From: a virus
Length of the DNA: 37,365 bases
Reading direction: 5' to 3' (one strand)
Virus record (IMG/VR): IMGVR_UViG_3300050821_006885
Coordinates: 1 to 37,365 of that record
Position numbers and translations under genes: made by a program. Below, one piece after another: positions 29,557-37,365 of this stretch. Numbering within the stretch: the first letter of the stretch is position 1; the number at the start of each line of letters is the position of its first letter. Under the pieces are notes generated by a model. The model saw only the letters and a list, made by a program, of their open reading frames with translations, did not search any database and had not been told where the DNA came from.

Positions 29557-31371
29557 TCAGTTTCTACCGTCATTTTTTTCTAAAATCGGTTGTTGCCCAA
29601 TTTCAGGCAATTGTTCTCCTTCAGCAGGGCCGGTCCGGTTAAAATAGCAACCGTCATCTGACAATCGCATAGGAAATGGTTGATTCGTTGTGCCAAAATC
29701 AATTATCCCACTAACATTAAGCCCACTCAAAAGCGTTAGCCTAATATCGATTAGACTAAAATTGGCTCTCGCGTACAAAAGACTGTTAGCCGCCACTACT
29801 ACATTGCTATTCATGCTTACAGACACTCCATCGGTAGCATTATCGCCAAAATAACAGTTGCCCATTTGTGTCCAACCTTGATTATTACAAGCCAACCCAG
29901 AACCAGCATGACAGGCATGGCCGCGGCATGCTGACAATATTACATAAGCGCTTTCATTTCGCCAATTAAAGGCAGTGTTATGATTGATAAAACAATTATT
30001 TCCAGCCAATACGGTGCCAACACCAGAAATATAGATTCCGGTTTGATTATCAGTTACATAACAACTATCGATGCTTGAGGAACCACCAGTAAATAGGAGA
30101 CCCCTTCCTTGAGCAGTTTTGAATCCAGTTGATCCAATCCATTCGAGATTAGCATTCCTATGGACGGCAAGTCCATCGCCGGAATTCGCACCGCGCCCGA
30201 CCAATCCAAAGTGACGGAATAATTTCAAGCCATTACCGTAAATCTCTACGGCATTGACAGCATCGACATCGACTCTAATTAGGCTGCTCATCTTCCTCAT
30301 GAAAGCAGTCACCGCCCCTATCTCAGCTAACCCTGGACGATAATAGGGAAATAAAATCTGCACAAATCCCGAGCCTACCAAGGTGATGCGATAAAAACCA
30401 TTTAATAGGGCGACGTTTCCAGAATGACCAAAAATAATCACATAATCACCGACCGCAAAAGGTGTCGAGTCAATCACGTTAATATTTAACGTATAAGCAC
30501 CTGCTGATCCGCCTGGAAAGGCGACAAAGGTAATAGCGGTTTCCGGTCCCTGCGTACCTAGGACTTCAATTCGATCGCTTTGCGGATGCTCTATCCGAAT
30601 CGGAGAAGTTATCGGTTGAATAAAAGTATCCACATTGATTCGTGCGGTTCGCTCCGGGGGAATATTAATCGGTCTCAGATAATCGAGGGCATCTTGAATC
30701 GAACTAAAGCGCGTTACAGGCGTTCCGGATGGGTGTGTCAAAGGCACATAAAGATCAAGATCTGTTGTCAAAACTTTTTGCGCAATAGTTACGGTGAACG
30801 GATCAAGCGGATTTTCGGTTAATTCAATACCATAACCGGCGACGGGCCGTTTAAATCTGAGCGTGTTTCCGATCTTTTCTTTAAACCAACCTGGCCCGAC
30901 GGTTTCGGCGCCGATATTCTCAACTAAAATATCGCCGCTGGTGCCAATAACGACCGTGACGTTTGGCGCCCGATCGATCACCACTTTAATTTTAAAAGCG
31001 TGAATGGATTCAACCGCCGGGTCGACGTTATCCGCGCCGGTCGCCAAAACGTTCGCCACCGAATAGAGCCGGTCGGCCTCGGTGCCGATGTGCGCCATTA
31101 CCCCGAGCTCGCACAGCTCAAAAGCGTTTGGCGCCTGGCTCGAATTAAAGGCCGCATCAACTAACAAAATTCCGTCGCCTTGGTCGACTTGCTGAATAAT
31201 CACGACATTCATTTCATGATTAAAGAGCTCAGTCCTCGGCCAAAGGTCGGCCGGCGCGTTCGCGCGACCACTACCAATGACAACCCCGGTAATCGCCAGG
31301 GTTTCGCCGGCATTGGCTCGGCCTAACATGTCGCGGCCGGCGTTCGTGAATTCTTGTCGGTTAATGCTCAT
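29557..31371 (-). CDS. H: Tail fibre / spike, P2 gpH-like N-terminus with beta-helix
   Basis: A 604-residue protein; start MSINRQEFTNAGRDMLGRAN at 31371, coupled to gpI by ATGA (an upstream in-frame start is less likely). Residues 1-140 match the N-terminal domain of P2-like fibres: AGRDMLGRANAGETLAITG, then ELCELGVMAHIGTEADRLYS. From about 260 the protein is a right-handed parallel beta-helix, with ladder repeats such as NCYFGDNATDGVSVSMNSNV, the architecture of depolymerase-type tailspikes. No catalytic triad can be named by eye. It would bind or cut a surface polysaccharide. Confidence 0.85.
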   Translation of the reverse strand: MSINRQEFTNAGRDMLGRANAGETLAITGVVIGSGRANAPADLWPRTELFNHEMNVVIIQQVDQGDGILLVDAAFNSSQAPNAFELCELGVMAHIGTEADRLYSVANVLATGADNVDPAVESIHAFKIKVVIDRAPNVTVVIGTSGDILVENIGAETVGPGWFKEKIGNTLRFKRPVAGYGIELTENPLDPFTVTIAQKVLTTDLDLYVPLTHPSGTPVTRFSSIQDALDYLRPINIPPERTARINVDTFIQPITSPIRIEHPQSDRIEVLGTQGPETAITFVAFPGGSAGAYTLNINVIDSTPFAVGDYVIIFGHSGNVALLNGFYRITLVGSGFVQILFPYYRPGLAEIGAVTAFMRKMSSLIRVDVDAVNAVEIYGNGLKLFRHFGLVGRGANSGDGLAVHRNANLEWIGSTGFKTAQGRGLLFTGGSSSIDSCYVTDNQTGIYISGVGTVLAGNNCFINHNTAFNWRNESAYVILSACRGHACHAGSGLACNNQGWTQMGNCYFGDNATDGVSVSMNSNVVVAANSLLYARANFSLIDIRLTLLSGLNVSGIIDFGTTNQPFPMRLSDDGCYFNRTGPAEGEQLPEIGQQPILEKNDGRN

Positions 31372-32015
31372 AAATTCCAAGGCGGCGCCGGCGCCTCGCT
31401 CGTGACATATTTCCAGGTTAAACTTGCCGCACCCCACCAAATTTCTAGATCACTTCGGCGCGCTCGGATGATTCCCTCGGACCATCGCGTCAGCGGTTTG
31501 TAAGCTTGGACAATTTGGGCAACCCGTTGCTCGGCCTCGGGATTAACTACGTCTTGATCAATAATAATCCGGAACCGATAGCGATCATGCCAAGTGCCGG
31601 CGCCGCCAGGATCATCGATCGGATAGTTTGGCGGAACGGGATTGGTTTTATATTCAAACCATTCTTGCACCACCGCCGAGCCGGGCGGGAAAAACTGATC
31701 GCAAACATCTTGGATCAATTGCACCGTGCCTTTGCGGGTGTGCCAATCTAGGCTCGCTTTAATCACCATTTGCTTTAGTGCCACGGGTGCGGCCGCGTCA
31801 TAGAAATCGACATGGAATTGCCAGGCTAACAAATCCAAAAGCTTGTGATCGGTGATTTGATCGATCGCCGGCAAAATGATCGTTTGGGAAATGTCATCGA
31901 TTAGTTCCCGAAATTGCCAGTCGAGCGCTTCACAAATCGCCTGGACATTAACGTCATCCGCAATCGATGGCGGGCACGCATCAATTAATCGGCTTTCTCT
32001 GATTGGCACGCTCAT
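31368..32015 (-). CDS. I: Baseplate/tail protein I-like
   Basis: A 215-residue protein starting MSVPIRESRLIDACPPSIAD. It contains LLDLLAWQFHVDFYDAAAPV and ASLDWHTRKGTVQLIQDVCD, both characteristic of P2 gpI, a baseplate protein linking wedge and fibres. It lies between gpJ and the gpH-like fibre, as in P2. Length is slightly above P2 gpI (176). The 3' end overlaps the fibre gene (ATGA). Confidence 0.85.
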   Translation of the reverse strand: MSVPIRESRLIDACPPSIADDVNVQAICEALDWQFRELIDDISQTIILPAIDQITDHKLLDLLAWQFHVDFYDAAAPVALKQMVIKASLDWHTRKGTVQLIQDVCDQFFPPGSAVVQEWFEYKTNPVPPNYPIDDPGGAGTWHDRYRFRIIIDQDVVNPEAEQRVAQIVQAYKPLTRWSEGIIRARRSDLEIWWGAASLTWKYVTSEAPAPPWNL

Positions 32016-32016
32016 T

Positions 32017-33240
32017 TTAGGGATCCTCGAATCCGCGGAACGTCACGACTTTTTGGTCCGGATCATTTACGGCCAATTGATTATAGGCCAAATCTTGATA
32101 GGCCGGGATCACCGGCACGAAAGCCCCGGGCGCCGAACCGGTGCCGGCAACTCGTTTCGCGCCGGCCTGGATCACGCGGCGCACCAATTCATCGGGAATA
32201 ATGTCGGCGCCGATCGCGCCGCGTTCCCAAAGAATCCAATCGTCAATCGCCTGGTCAACCTTTTGCTGAATTTCGGCGATCACGATTTCGTTTTCGCGCA
32301 AAGCCCACCAATCCAACCCGATCGGATAAAGAACCTCTTGAGGCGTGAACACGCTCACGTAATCGGCCACCGGCCGCTTGTCGCGCGGGTTGCAAGCGGC
32401 AAGCACATCGGCCAAAACTTCCGGTGGCGGGATTTGGCCGCCGCGCATGAGCGGATAAAGATGCGCCTCGCCGGCAATCGCGGGCGCCGAATAGACCACA
32501 CATTGAATGATATCCGGGTGTGCCCGCAACGCCCAATAGCGATAAGCATCCTCGGGCCCGCAGGTCGAAAAGCTTTCCGGGGTCAACCAGGTCCGATATC
32601 GATAGCGATCGTCGGCCTCATCATCGGCGCCACCGTCGGTTTCGGTAATGTTGCGAACATTGACGCCGAACGGTTGGTTCCAATTGACCAGGGCCGAAAC
32701 CTGGCCCGGGACGTAGCCATTGCCGACTCGGCCAATGGTCAGACAATAGGCTTGTGAAGAGCCGCTTTGTTCCCCCGCTGGAATCAAAATCGCATTTGTT
32801 GTCTCAAAGACCAGTTCGTTAATTGTGGCCGCTTGTGCCTTAACCGGGATCAGTACATCGACGCCCATGATCGCCGTTAAGGTAAACTCGAGCGTGGTTC
32901 CCGCAGCTTGCGCCGGCACCCGATCGGCGCGCGGCCCGTAGAGCGCGGCAAGCTCGGTCAGGAAATCCCCGACCGAATACTTCAAAAGATTCATTTTGCA
33001 CCCCTGATCGATCAACACCCGCAATTGAACGATCAACTGGCAAACGGTCAAAATCAGCATTCGGATTGGATCGGCCGGCGCGAGGGTCTTGGCAATGTTA
33101 GTCAAGGCCAAGTAAGCCGCTTCATAGTCGGCGATCGCCTCGGCCTTGATGAGCTGCGGGTCTTTATACGCAAACTCGACATCGGGTACGTGCGCCAGGC
33201 TCGGCGGGTAGGTAGGCTGATATATAGGCCCGTTGCTCAT
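32017..33240 (-). CDS. J: Baseplate wedge protein J
   Basis: A 407-residue protein with helical N-terminus (KAEAIADYEAAYLALT), ELAALYGPRADRVPAQAAGT, the beta-rich body of P2 gpJ, GGADDEADDRYRYRTWLTPE (a strongly conserved motif of gpJ proteins) and a C-terminal helical end. In the baseplate it joins the wedge with W and I. It follows the gp25/W gene and precedes gpI, the P2 order. Starts where W ends. Confidence 0.92.
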   Translation of the reverse strand: MSNGPIYQPTYPPSLAHVPDVEFAYKDPQLIKAEAIADYEAAYLALTNIAKTLAPADPIRMLILTVCQLIVQLRVLIDQGCKMNLLKYSVGDFLTELAALYGPRADRVPAQAAGTTLEFTLTAIMGVDVLIPVKAQAATINELVFETTNAILIPAGEQSGSSQAYCLTIGRVGNGYVPGQVSALVNWNQPFGVNVRNITETDGGADDEADDRYRYRTWLTPESFSTCGPEDAYRYWALRAHPDIIQCVVYSAPAIAGEAHLYPLMRGGQIPPPEVLADVLAACNPRDKRPVADYVSVFTPQEVLYPIGLDWWALRENEIVIAEIQQKVDQAIDDWILWERGAIGADIIPDELVRRVIQAGAKRVAGTGSAPGAFVPVIPAYQDLAYNQLAVNDPDQKVVTFRGFEDP

Positions 33241-33638
33241 CAGTAGGAATAGCTCGGTTGCGATGAATAAGGAATCCGCCGCGTCCCATAGATCACGTTG
33301 CGGATCCCGAGCTTGATACTCGGCACCAGGTGGCCGTTTTCGGCATCGCCGGTAAAACTCACATCGAGAATTTCAACTCGATTTTCCCAAAAATGGATCA
33401 CCTCTAAAATCTCGGCTACCAAGAGTTCGGGCGCCTGGTCAATCGGTGCGTCGACGACGTTCGATTCAAAGCCCATCAGGCGCTCGAGCGGGACGGAGAA
33501 TTTCGGGGTCAGCATCAGCCGATAAACATTTTGCAATATTTCGAGCTCGCCGGCGGCGCCGAAATCAATCACCGCCAGGTCGGCCATCGTGTAGGGGTAG
33601 GGTTGGCCGTTGGGATCGATGAAATTGATATCTGGCAT
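33240..33638 (-). CDS. W: Baseplate wedge protein W (gp25-like)
   Basis: A 132-residue protein of the gp25 baseplate wedge family: ADLAVIDFGAAGELEILQNV, YRLMLTPKFSVPLERLMGFE. The 'LLTP.GER...P..G' pattern is modified here (LMLTPKFSVPLERLMGF). It binds the tube-baseplate junction. Gene order W-J-I follows. Confidence 0.88.
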   Translation of the reverse strand: MPDINFIDPNGQPYPYTMADLAVIDFGAAGELEILQNVYRLMLTPKFSVPLERLMGFESNVVDAPIDQAPELLVAEILEVIHFWENRVEILDVSFTGDAENGHLVPSIKLGIRNVIYGTRRIPYSSQPSYSY

Positions 33639-33639
33639 T

Positions 33640-34059
33640 TTATCCCCTCATTAAAAGCGGTTCGTACTCCGTAAAGGAAAGATCGAGCTCGACTCGCAAC
33701 GGTGTCCCGTCTTTAAACCATTGGGTTTGGGCTTCGTCGAGCGATCGCAAAACGAACAAACTGGCCCGCGGGCCCATAGGTTTGCCGGCTAAAAGCAAAG
33801 TCGCGGCCAGAGCGTTGCGCTCATAAAATTGGAGTTGCGCAATAATCGGCCGCGGATCCCCGCAGGCATTCGCGTCCAAACACATCTTTATATCAAGTTT
33901 GATCAATTCTGGGCCCCCGTATTCGGTACGCGGTTTGTTTAACCAAACCCCGTGATCCTCGTATCGGCCGGCCTCGCTCCGAGTCACTTCATAAAAGGTC
34001 TGGAACCGGCCAAGCACTTTGCCGAAAAGGAAACTCCCGAATATGCCAACGGTGCCCAT
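33640..34059 (-). CDS. U: Tail protein U-like
   Basis: A 139-residue protein starting MGTVGIFGSFLFGKVLGRFQ. The late part, WFKDGTPLRVELDLSFTEYE, matches the typical ending of P2 gpU ('F.DG.P..I.F.L...Y'). An early 'GDFVF'-like strand (GSFLF) and the middle helix LLLAGKPMGP fit. gpU is needed in P2 tail completion. It stands here between V and W rather than next to the tape measure as in P2, so the order is rearranged. Confidence 0.8.
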   Translation of the reverse strand: MGTVGIFGSFLFGKVLGRFQTFYEVTRSEAGRYEDHGVWLNKPRTEYGGPELIKLDIKMCLDANACGDPRPIIAQLQFYERNALAATLLLAGKPMGPRASLFVLRSLDEAQTQWFKDGTPLRVELDLSFTEYEPLLMRG

Positions 34060-34062
34060 AAA

Positions 34063-34227
34063 TCAGAAAATCCCAAATGTCCGCAAAACGTAGAGCAAAA
34101 AAATTAACAGCAAAATCAAGCCAATAACCAAATGGATTTGGCCACCAATGAACATGCCGACAACCAGATAAATAACGACCAAAATTAGGCCTACAATTAG
34201 CAAGCGAATTAAATTCTGGGCATTCAT
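34063..34227 (-). CDS. Small two-helix membrane protein
   Basis: A 54-residue protein starting MNAQNLIRLLIVGLILVVIY, with two hydrophobic segments (about 6-28 and 31-48) split by GGQIH. The start overlaps the spike gene stop (ATGA). Size and topology would suit a small holin, yet it lies in the baseplate operon, so this is only a candidate. Confidence 0.55.
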   Translation of the reverse strand: MNAQNLIRLLIVGLILVVIYLVVGMFIGGQIHLVIGLILLLIFLLYVLRTFGIF

Positions 34228-34886
34228 AAGTCGTCCTCTTCTTCCTTCCGTTCGCGGCCGCCGCTGTGCTTTCCGAGTCGGTCCTCGTGTTCGCCATCCG
34301 GTTGCAGCATGTCGCCGTTGGCCATAATCCGGATCCGCGGGCCGCCGCCGCCGGTTTCCAAAATGATTTCGCCGCCGGCCCGTAAGGTAATATCGCCGGC
34401 CGATTCCAACCTAACATCGGCGGCACTCTTCACCGTGACCGGGCCCTCGGCCTCGATGTTCGCCGGCCCCATGGTCTTAATGTTCACTGGCCCCTTGAAA
34501 TCAACTAGCAAGTCGCCGGTTGCTGGATCCACAATCACAAAAGATCCGTCGTCAATTTGGATCCCAACTTGATCAACGGTAATCCCATCGGGCGGCGGAT
34601 TGGTTGGCGTATAAATCGCGGCCGTAACAACTCCGTCCTCGATCGAGTTGCCCAAATGATTAATCAGCACCTCTTGGCCGATCCGAAAACATGAAATCGT
34701 CCGCATCCCGCCGGCGCCAGGTTGAGCGACGGGCAACCATTTGGTGATCAGGTTTTGGCGATCCGGACAAATAACGCGAACATAAACCCCGGTCTTGTCT
34801 TTCTTGCGCTCAACCACTCGGCCTACTCGGTTCAAGTTTTTAACCAGGCCATCAGAATCGCGGCGCGCTCGATCGGAAAGTTGCAT
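34224..34886 (-). CDS. V: Baseplate spike, P2 gpV-like
   Basis: A 220-residue protein with the V pattern: N-terminal OB-fold (RVGRVVERKKDKTGVYVRVI, RIGQEVLINHLGNSIEDGVV), then TGDLLVDFKGPVNIKTMG and a triple-stranded beta-prism with repeats 'I/V..a.G.i.l.aGg.i.l' (DITLRAGGEIILETGGGG). The end holds a His-containing segment before a Glu/Asp-rich tail. It makes the membrane-piercing tip of the tail. P2 gpV is 211 residues. Confidence 0.9.
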   Translation of the reverse strand: MQLSDRARRDSDGLVKNLNRVGRVVERKKDKTGVYVRVICPDRQNLITKWLPVAQPGAGGMRTISCFRIGQEVLINHLGNSIEDGVVTAAIYTPTNPPPDGITVDQVGIQIDDGSFVIVDPATGDLLVDFKGPVNIKTMGPANIEAEGPVTVKSAADVRLESAGDITLRAGGEIILETGGGGPRIRIMANGDMLQPDGEHEDRLGKHSGGRERKEEEDDL

Positions 34887-35006
34887 TTAAACAATTCCAG
34901 CTTGGGCGAGTACAATTGGATCAATTTCTTTGAGCGCGGCGGCCAATTGGTCGCGGGTTTCACTCGCGCCAATCGCCTCAATCTGTTTGATAGTAGGTTC
35001 GTTCAT
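34887..35006 (-). CDS. 39-residue small protein between hub and spike
   Basis: A small frame starting MNEPTIKQIEAIGASETRDQ. Its ATG begins on the base after the hub stop, and its stop ends on the base before the spike start. This exact fit in a packed operon supports it as a real gene. Function unknown. Confidence 0.55.
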   Translation of the reverse strand: MNEPTIKQIEAIGASETRDQLAAALKEIDPIVLAQAGIV

Positions 35007-36173
35007 TTAATAGCCTTTGCTGGCGAGCTCCCGGTGCAACGAATAACTGCTTAGGTAAGGCGGGGTTTTGTGGGTCACCTTTTCCAAAAAGTAAATGCCA
35101 TCGAATGCGCCCCAATTCTCGAGCGCGACCGTCAAGCCGCTTTCGGCTAACGGGTTTCCGATCACCTCAAATTGTGCGGTGTCCCGGTGTTTGTTAGCCT
35201 CGCGCAAAGCCGCTTTAGCTTTTTTGGTGCCCTTGGCTTGCAGGCCGGCACCTTTGCCGGCGTTCTTATCGGGCCGGTTATCGTAATAATCCGCATCGGC
35301 CAAGGGCGGCGGATCGGCGAGCGTGCCAGGCGAAACGAAAGGCGCCCGCGGATCCGGTAAAAGGTCCGGATCACTTTTCGGGTTATCGTAAGACCGAATC
35401 TTGCGCGCGTTCTTGAGTTTCGGATCATTGTCGACCGCCTTGGCTTTGGTCAGCTTGCCGGTTTCCGGATCCAAAAATTCGACCTCGGATTCTTTGGCCG
35501 TGTCGGCCGTCTTAGTGTCGAAACTCCAACCCAAGATTTCGTCGGATCCGTACCGCAAGGTGAACGCCGGCGGTCGCTGTTCGTACTCGGCCTCGGCAAA
35601 AATCTTTATCTGGTTGCGTTTGATCTTAATGATCAAGCCGGCCTCTTTGCATTGCGCATCTAAAAATTCGAGGTCGGTTTGGTCGTTCTGATCGATCCGT
35701 TTGAACCGCGGGTTCTCTTGGGTATCCCAATTAATTTCGAGCTCGTTGGCGCCCGAGATATCCTCGGCAATTTGGCGCAACGTTTTGCCTTCCCAAGCGC
35801 GCACCTTATTTTCGCCTTTGGCCGTAACACTGATCGGGATCGAGTTGCCTTTAATCGAAACGGTGTTTGGCGGCCCCTTATGCGATATCGCATCGATTTG
35901 GAAGGTGCCGCAATCCAGCCGTTGCACCGCACCAGGCCAAGGGAAATGCAACGGTAAAATTGCCGCATCGATTGTGACCGAACCTTTGGCCGGGAAAGAA
36001 TCTTTGATCCATTGGCGTTCGATATCCTGCAACTCGATTTGCAGGTCGTCGGCTTGGCCGAGATTGTCCGAATAGGAAAAAGACAACATATCGGGTGCAA
36101 GCTCGGGATAATAGTCGCGGCCATCGATCAGAAGCGAAACGCGGGCGTAACGAACCGGGGTAATCATGTCCAA
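35007..36173 (-). CDS. D: Baseplate hub, P2 gpD / VgrG-like late control protein
   Basis: A 388-residue protein. It has the gpD/gp27-type N-terminal domain (RVSLLIDGRDYYPELAPDML, FSYSDNLGQADDLQIELQD), QIDAISHKGPPNTVSIKGNS, the LRQIAEDISGANELEIN helix, and the typical ending ESGLTVALENWGAF and KVTHKTPPYLSSYSLHRELA. This is the hub onto which the spike docks. Although P2's 'D' is named late control, the sequence class is the baseplate hub. It overlaps the gpX-like gene. Confidence 0.92.
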   Translation of the reverse strand: MDMITPVRYARVSLLIDGRDYYPELAPDMLSFSYSDNLGQADDLQIELQDIERQWIKDSFPAKGSVTIDAAILPLHFPWPGAVQRLDCGTFQIDAISHKGPPNTVSIKGNSIPISVTAKGENKVRAWEGKTLRQIAEDISGANELEINWDTQENPRFKRIDQNDQTDLEFLDAQCKEAGLIIKIKRNQIKIFAEAEYEQRPPAFTLRYGSDEILGWSFDTKTADTAKESEVEFLDPETGKLTKAKAVDNDPKLKNARKIRSYDNPKSDPDLLPDPRAPFVSPGTLADPPPLADADYYDNRPDKNAGKGAGLQAKGTKKAKAALREANKHRDTAQFEVIGNPLAESGLTVALENWGAFDGIYFLEKVTHKTPPYLSSYSLHRELASKGY

Positions 36174-36373
36174 GGGATCCGCGGGTTCGGAGTTCTGGCC
36201 GGCGGCTCGGGAATGTTCAAAACCAAATTTGCACTCAATTGCTTCAAATTTGCATACGCGAGATTTGCTTCCAAAACGACGTGCATCAAATGGTCGTCAC
36301 CGGGCTTTTGGCCGTAGGCAATGCACGCGACCAGATCCCAAAAATCGCCCGAGTTGGTGCGAACCGTTTTCAT
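36164..36373 (-). CDS. X: Tail protein X (LysM-like)
   Basis: A 69-residue protein starting MKTVRTNSGDFWDLVACIAY and ending VLNIPEPPARTPNP. The pattern of a small LysM-like fold ('GD....A...YG......v..aN..l......l..g....lP') matches P2 gpX. It lies just upstream of the hub, overlapping it by 10 bases, the standard X-D pair. Confidence 0.85.
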   Translation of the reverse strand: MKTVRTNSGDFWDLVACIAYGQKPGDDHLMHVVLEANLAYANLKQLSANLVLNIPEPPARTPNPRIPWT

Positions 36374-36450
36374 CTATTGTTCAAAAGAGAAGCTTCCGAT
36401 TCGTTTAGTTTGGGTTTTCTTTGGCGGCGCCGGCATGAAATTAAATGCTC

Positions 36451-36810
36451 CTATGGTAACGGGACGGGAATGCTCGGCACGATCTTCATTCCATTGGGAG
36501 CGGCCGGCACGCCCTTTTGGAACGTGAAAGGGGGAGCGCTCTGCGGGCTCTCCAGACCATAACCGTTTACGGCCGCAGCCGTAACGGTGTAAGTGTTGTT
36601 CCCGAGCGGCGCCAAATCGTAAAACATATATTGCAGGCCGCTCGTGCCAACTTGGGCTTGAATCGTCACCGGATTGGTCGCAACTCCAGTAATGACAAAG
36701 GAAACCACATTAAGGTTTGCATCCGCATTGGTCGGGTACGGATCACAAGTTAGATAAGGGGCAGCAAAGGCCTTGCCGAGCAGACAAAGCAAAATCAATA
36801 GTGCTTTCAT
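36451..36810 (-). CDS. Secreted fibronectin-like protein in the tail operon
   Basis: A 119-residue protein with an N-terminal signal peptide (MKALLILLCLLGKAFA, cleavage predicted before APYLTC), then a beta-sandwich-like domain with VTIQAQVGTSGLQYMFYDLA and TYTVTAAAVNGYGLES, the pattern of a fibronectin type III repeat. A signal peptide is unusual between the tape measure and tail X genes. It may be released to the periplasm or outer surface. It is not a known part of P2-like tails. A lipobox is not seen. Confidence 0.6.
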   Translation of the reverse strand: MKALLILLCLLGKAFAAPYLTCDPYPTNADANLNVVSFVITGVATNPVTIQAQVGTSGLQYMFYDLAPLGNNTYTVTAAAVNGYGLESPQSAPPFTFQKGVPAAPNGMKIVPSIPVPLP

Positions 36811-36825
36811 TTTTTTTAGCGGGGT

Positions 36826-37365
36826 TCAACTAAAGGCCAAACGTCTTTCTTGCTCTTGGGCTTGGGTGAACTTGGCTAGAAAATCGTCGGCCAGGTTGCG
36901 CAAGGATCGGTCAAGTTCGGTCACGGTTTCGCGAGTCGCATTGCCGGCAATCGAAACGTTAGGCGCAAAGTTGAGGGTCGATCGGCCGCCGCCGATCGCG
37001 CCGGCGCCGGCCCCGCCGCCTATTGCGGCCGCGGCGGTGCCTAATAGCCCCTGTGAGCGCGCGGAACGGTTTAATGGAATCACCGCCTCGGGCGTGCCGG
37101 CCTCGGCAATCTGGCGGATCGCCGGCCGCGTAAAGATGCCACCATATTGGGCGCCCTCGGGTTTTTGCCACGGCAATCGTGGCATTTTGAATTCGGGAAA
37201 TTTGAAGTTTGTAAATGCGCTAACCAGATCGTCCCAAACTTTTTTGATGGCATTAAAAGCGTCTAAAAACGGTTTCTTGATTGCCTCGGCCACTTTATCG
37301 ATGGCCGCTTTGACGGCCGCCTCGGCGCCCGAAAAGATTTCGGGCAACTTGTCCCAAACGGCCTT
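36826..37365 (-). CDS. T: Tail tape-measure protein, C-terminal part (gene cut by right window edge)
   Basis: A frame of 179 codons plus stop entering from the right edge. It contains helical segments (AAVKAAIDKVAEAIKKPFLD), a typical C-terminal motif IAEAGTPEAVIPL (many tape-measure proteins end with 'AE.G.PEAVIPL') and a Gly/Ala-rich tail with LNFAPNVSIAGNATRETVTE. It pairs with the N-terminal part at 1-550. If the two edges overlap by the shared CCTT and are joined, the frame is continuous, giving about 362 residues. Confidence 0.88.
   Translation of the reverse strand, partial: KAVWDKLPEIFSGAEAAVKAAIDKVAEAIKKPFLDAFNAIKKVWDDLVSAFTNFKFPEFKMPRLPWQKPEGAQYGGIFTRPAIRQIAEAGTPEAVIPLNRSARSQGLLGTAAAAIGGGAGAGAIGGGRSTLNFAPNVSIAGNATRETVTELDRSLRNLADDFLAKFTQAQEQERRLAFS

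Noticed and set aside
28263-31371. Diversity-generating retroelement for the fibre tips
   Set aside because: No reverse transcriptase or paired template/variable repeats seen in the window.
1-37365. CRISPR array or rRNA genes
   Set aside because: No regularly spaced repeats of the needed size and no rRNA-like sequence.

Overview
This window looks like nearly all of the genome of a temperate contractile-tailed phage (myovirus morphology), or a prophage carrying one. It is a mosaic. The head and packaging module is lambda/HK97-like: two terminase subunits, a connector, a portal, and a fused protease-capsid protein. The tail is P2-like: sheath, tube, E/E', tape measure, X, D, V, U, W, J, I, H. 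Nearly all genes lie on the minus strand and are packed with ATGA, TGATG or TAATG stop/start overlaps, so much of translation is probably coupled. Base composition looks somewhat above half G+C by eye. The host cannot be named, but a partial tRNA-Val(CAC) beside the integrase should identify it. A phage-borne sulfatase would suit a host that lives on or is coated with sulfated polysaccharide and has a sulfatase-maturing enzyme (Planctomycetota, Verrucomicrobiota, Kiritimatiellota and Bacteroidota are candidates; this is inference).

Layout. Positions 1-5269 (minus) hold neck and tail-tube genes, ending in the 5' part of the tape-measure gene, which runs off the left edge. Positions 5217-12932 (minus) hold the head and packaging genes. 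They are interrupted by a plus-strand HNH endonuclease that appears to have split the 3' end of the portal gene, and by a small plus-strand gene between connector and terminase. Positions 13077-16035 carry small early genes, including a von Willebrand A protein and a Lar-like zinc protein. After a 152-bp regulatory or origin-like gap, 16188-21223 form a replication/recombination operon: RepA-like helicase, Toprim primase, DnaQ-like exonuclease, DUF669-like protein and a Sak4-like ATPase. A PD-(D/E)XK nuclease and small proteins follow, up to a small HTH protein at 22280. A divergent promoter region separates this from a plus-strand block (22426-24895): RHH protein, attP, integrase, a GH46-type endolysin and a small unknown protein. 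Positions 24849-37365 (minus) carry tail fibres, baseplate, spike, hub and the 3' part of the tape-measure gene, which runs in from the right edge.

The left edge lies in the 5' part of the tape-measure gene and the right edge in its 3' part, so the window reads as a circular (or circularly permuted) genome opened inside that gene.

The most striking gene is at 24931-26895, the far end of the tail-fibre operon. It encodes a full-length arylsulfatase with a complete catalytic set, joined through a proline-rich linker to a short N-terminal phage tail-fibre module. I infer a virion-borne sulfatase acting on the host's sulfated surface glycan. Other points of interest are the HNH-split portal gene, the integrase-endolysin coupling, the GH46-type endolysin, the protease-capsid fusion, a repeat cluster at the terminase 3' end, and several very small membrane proteins.
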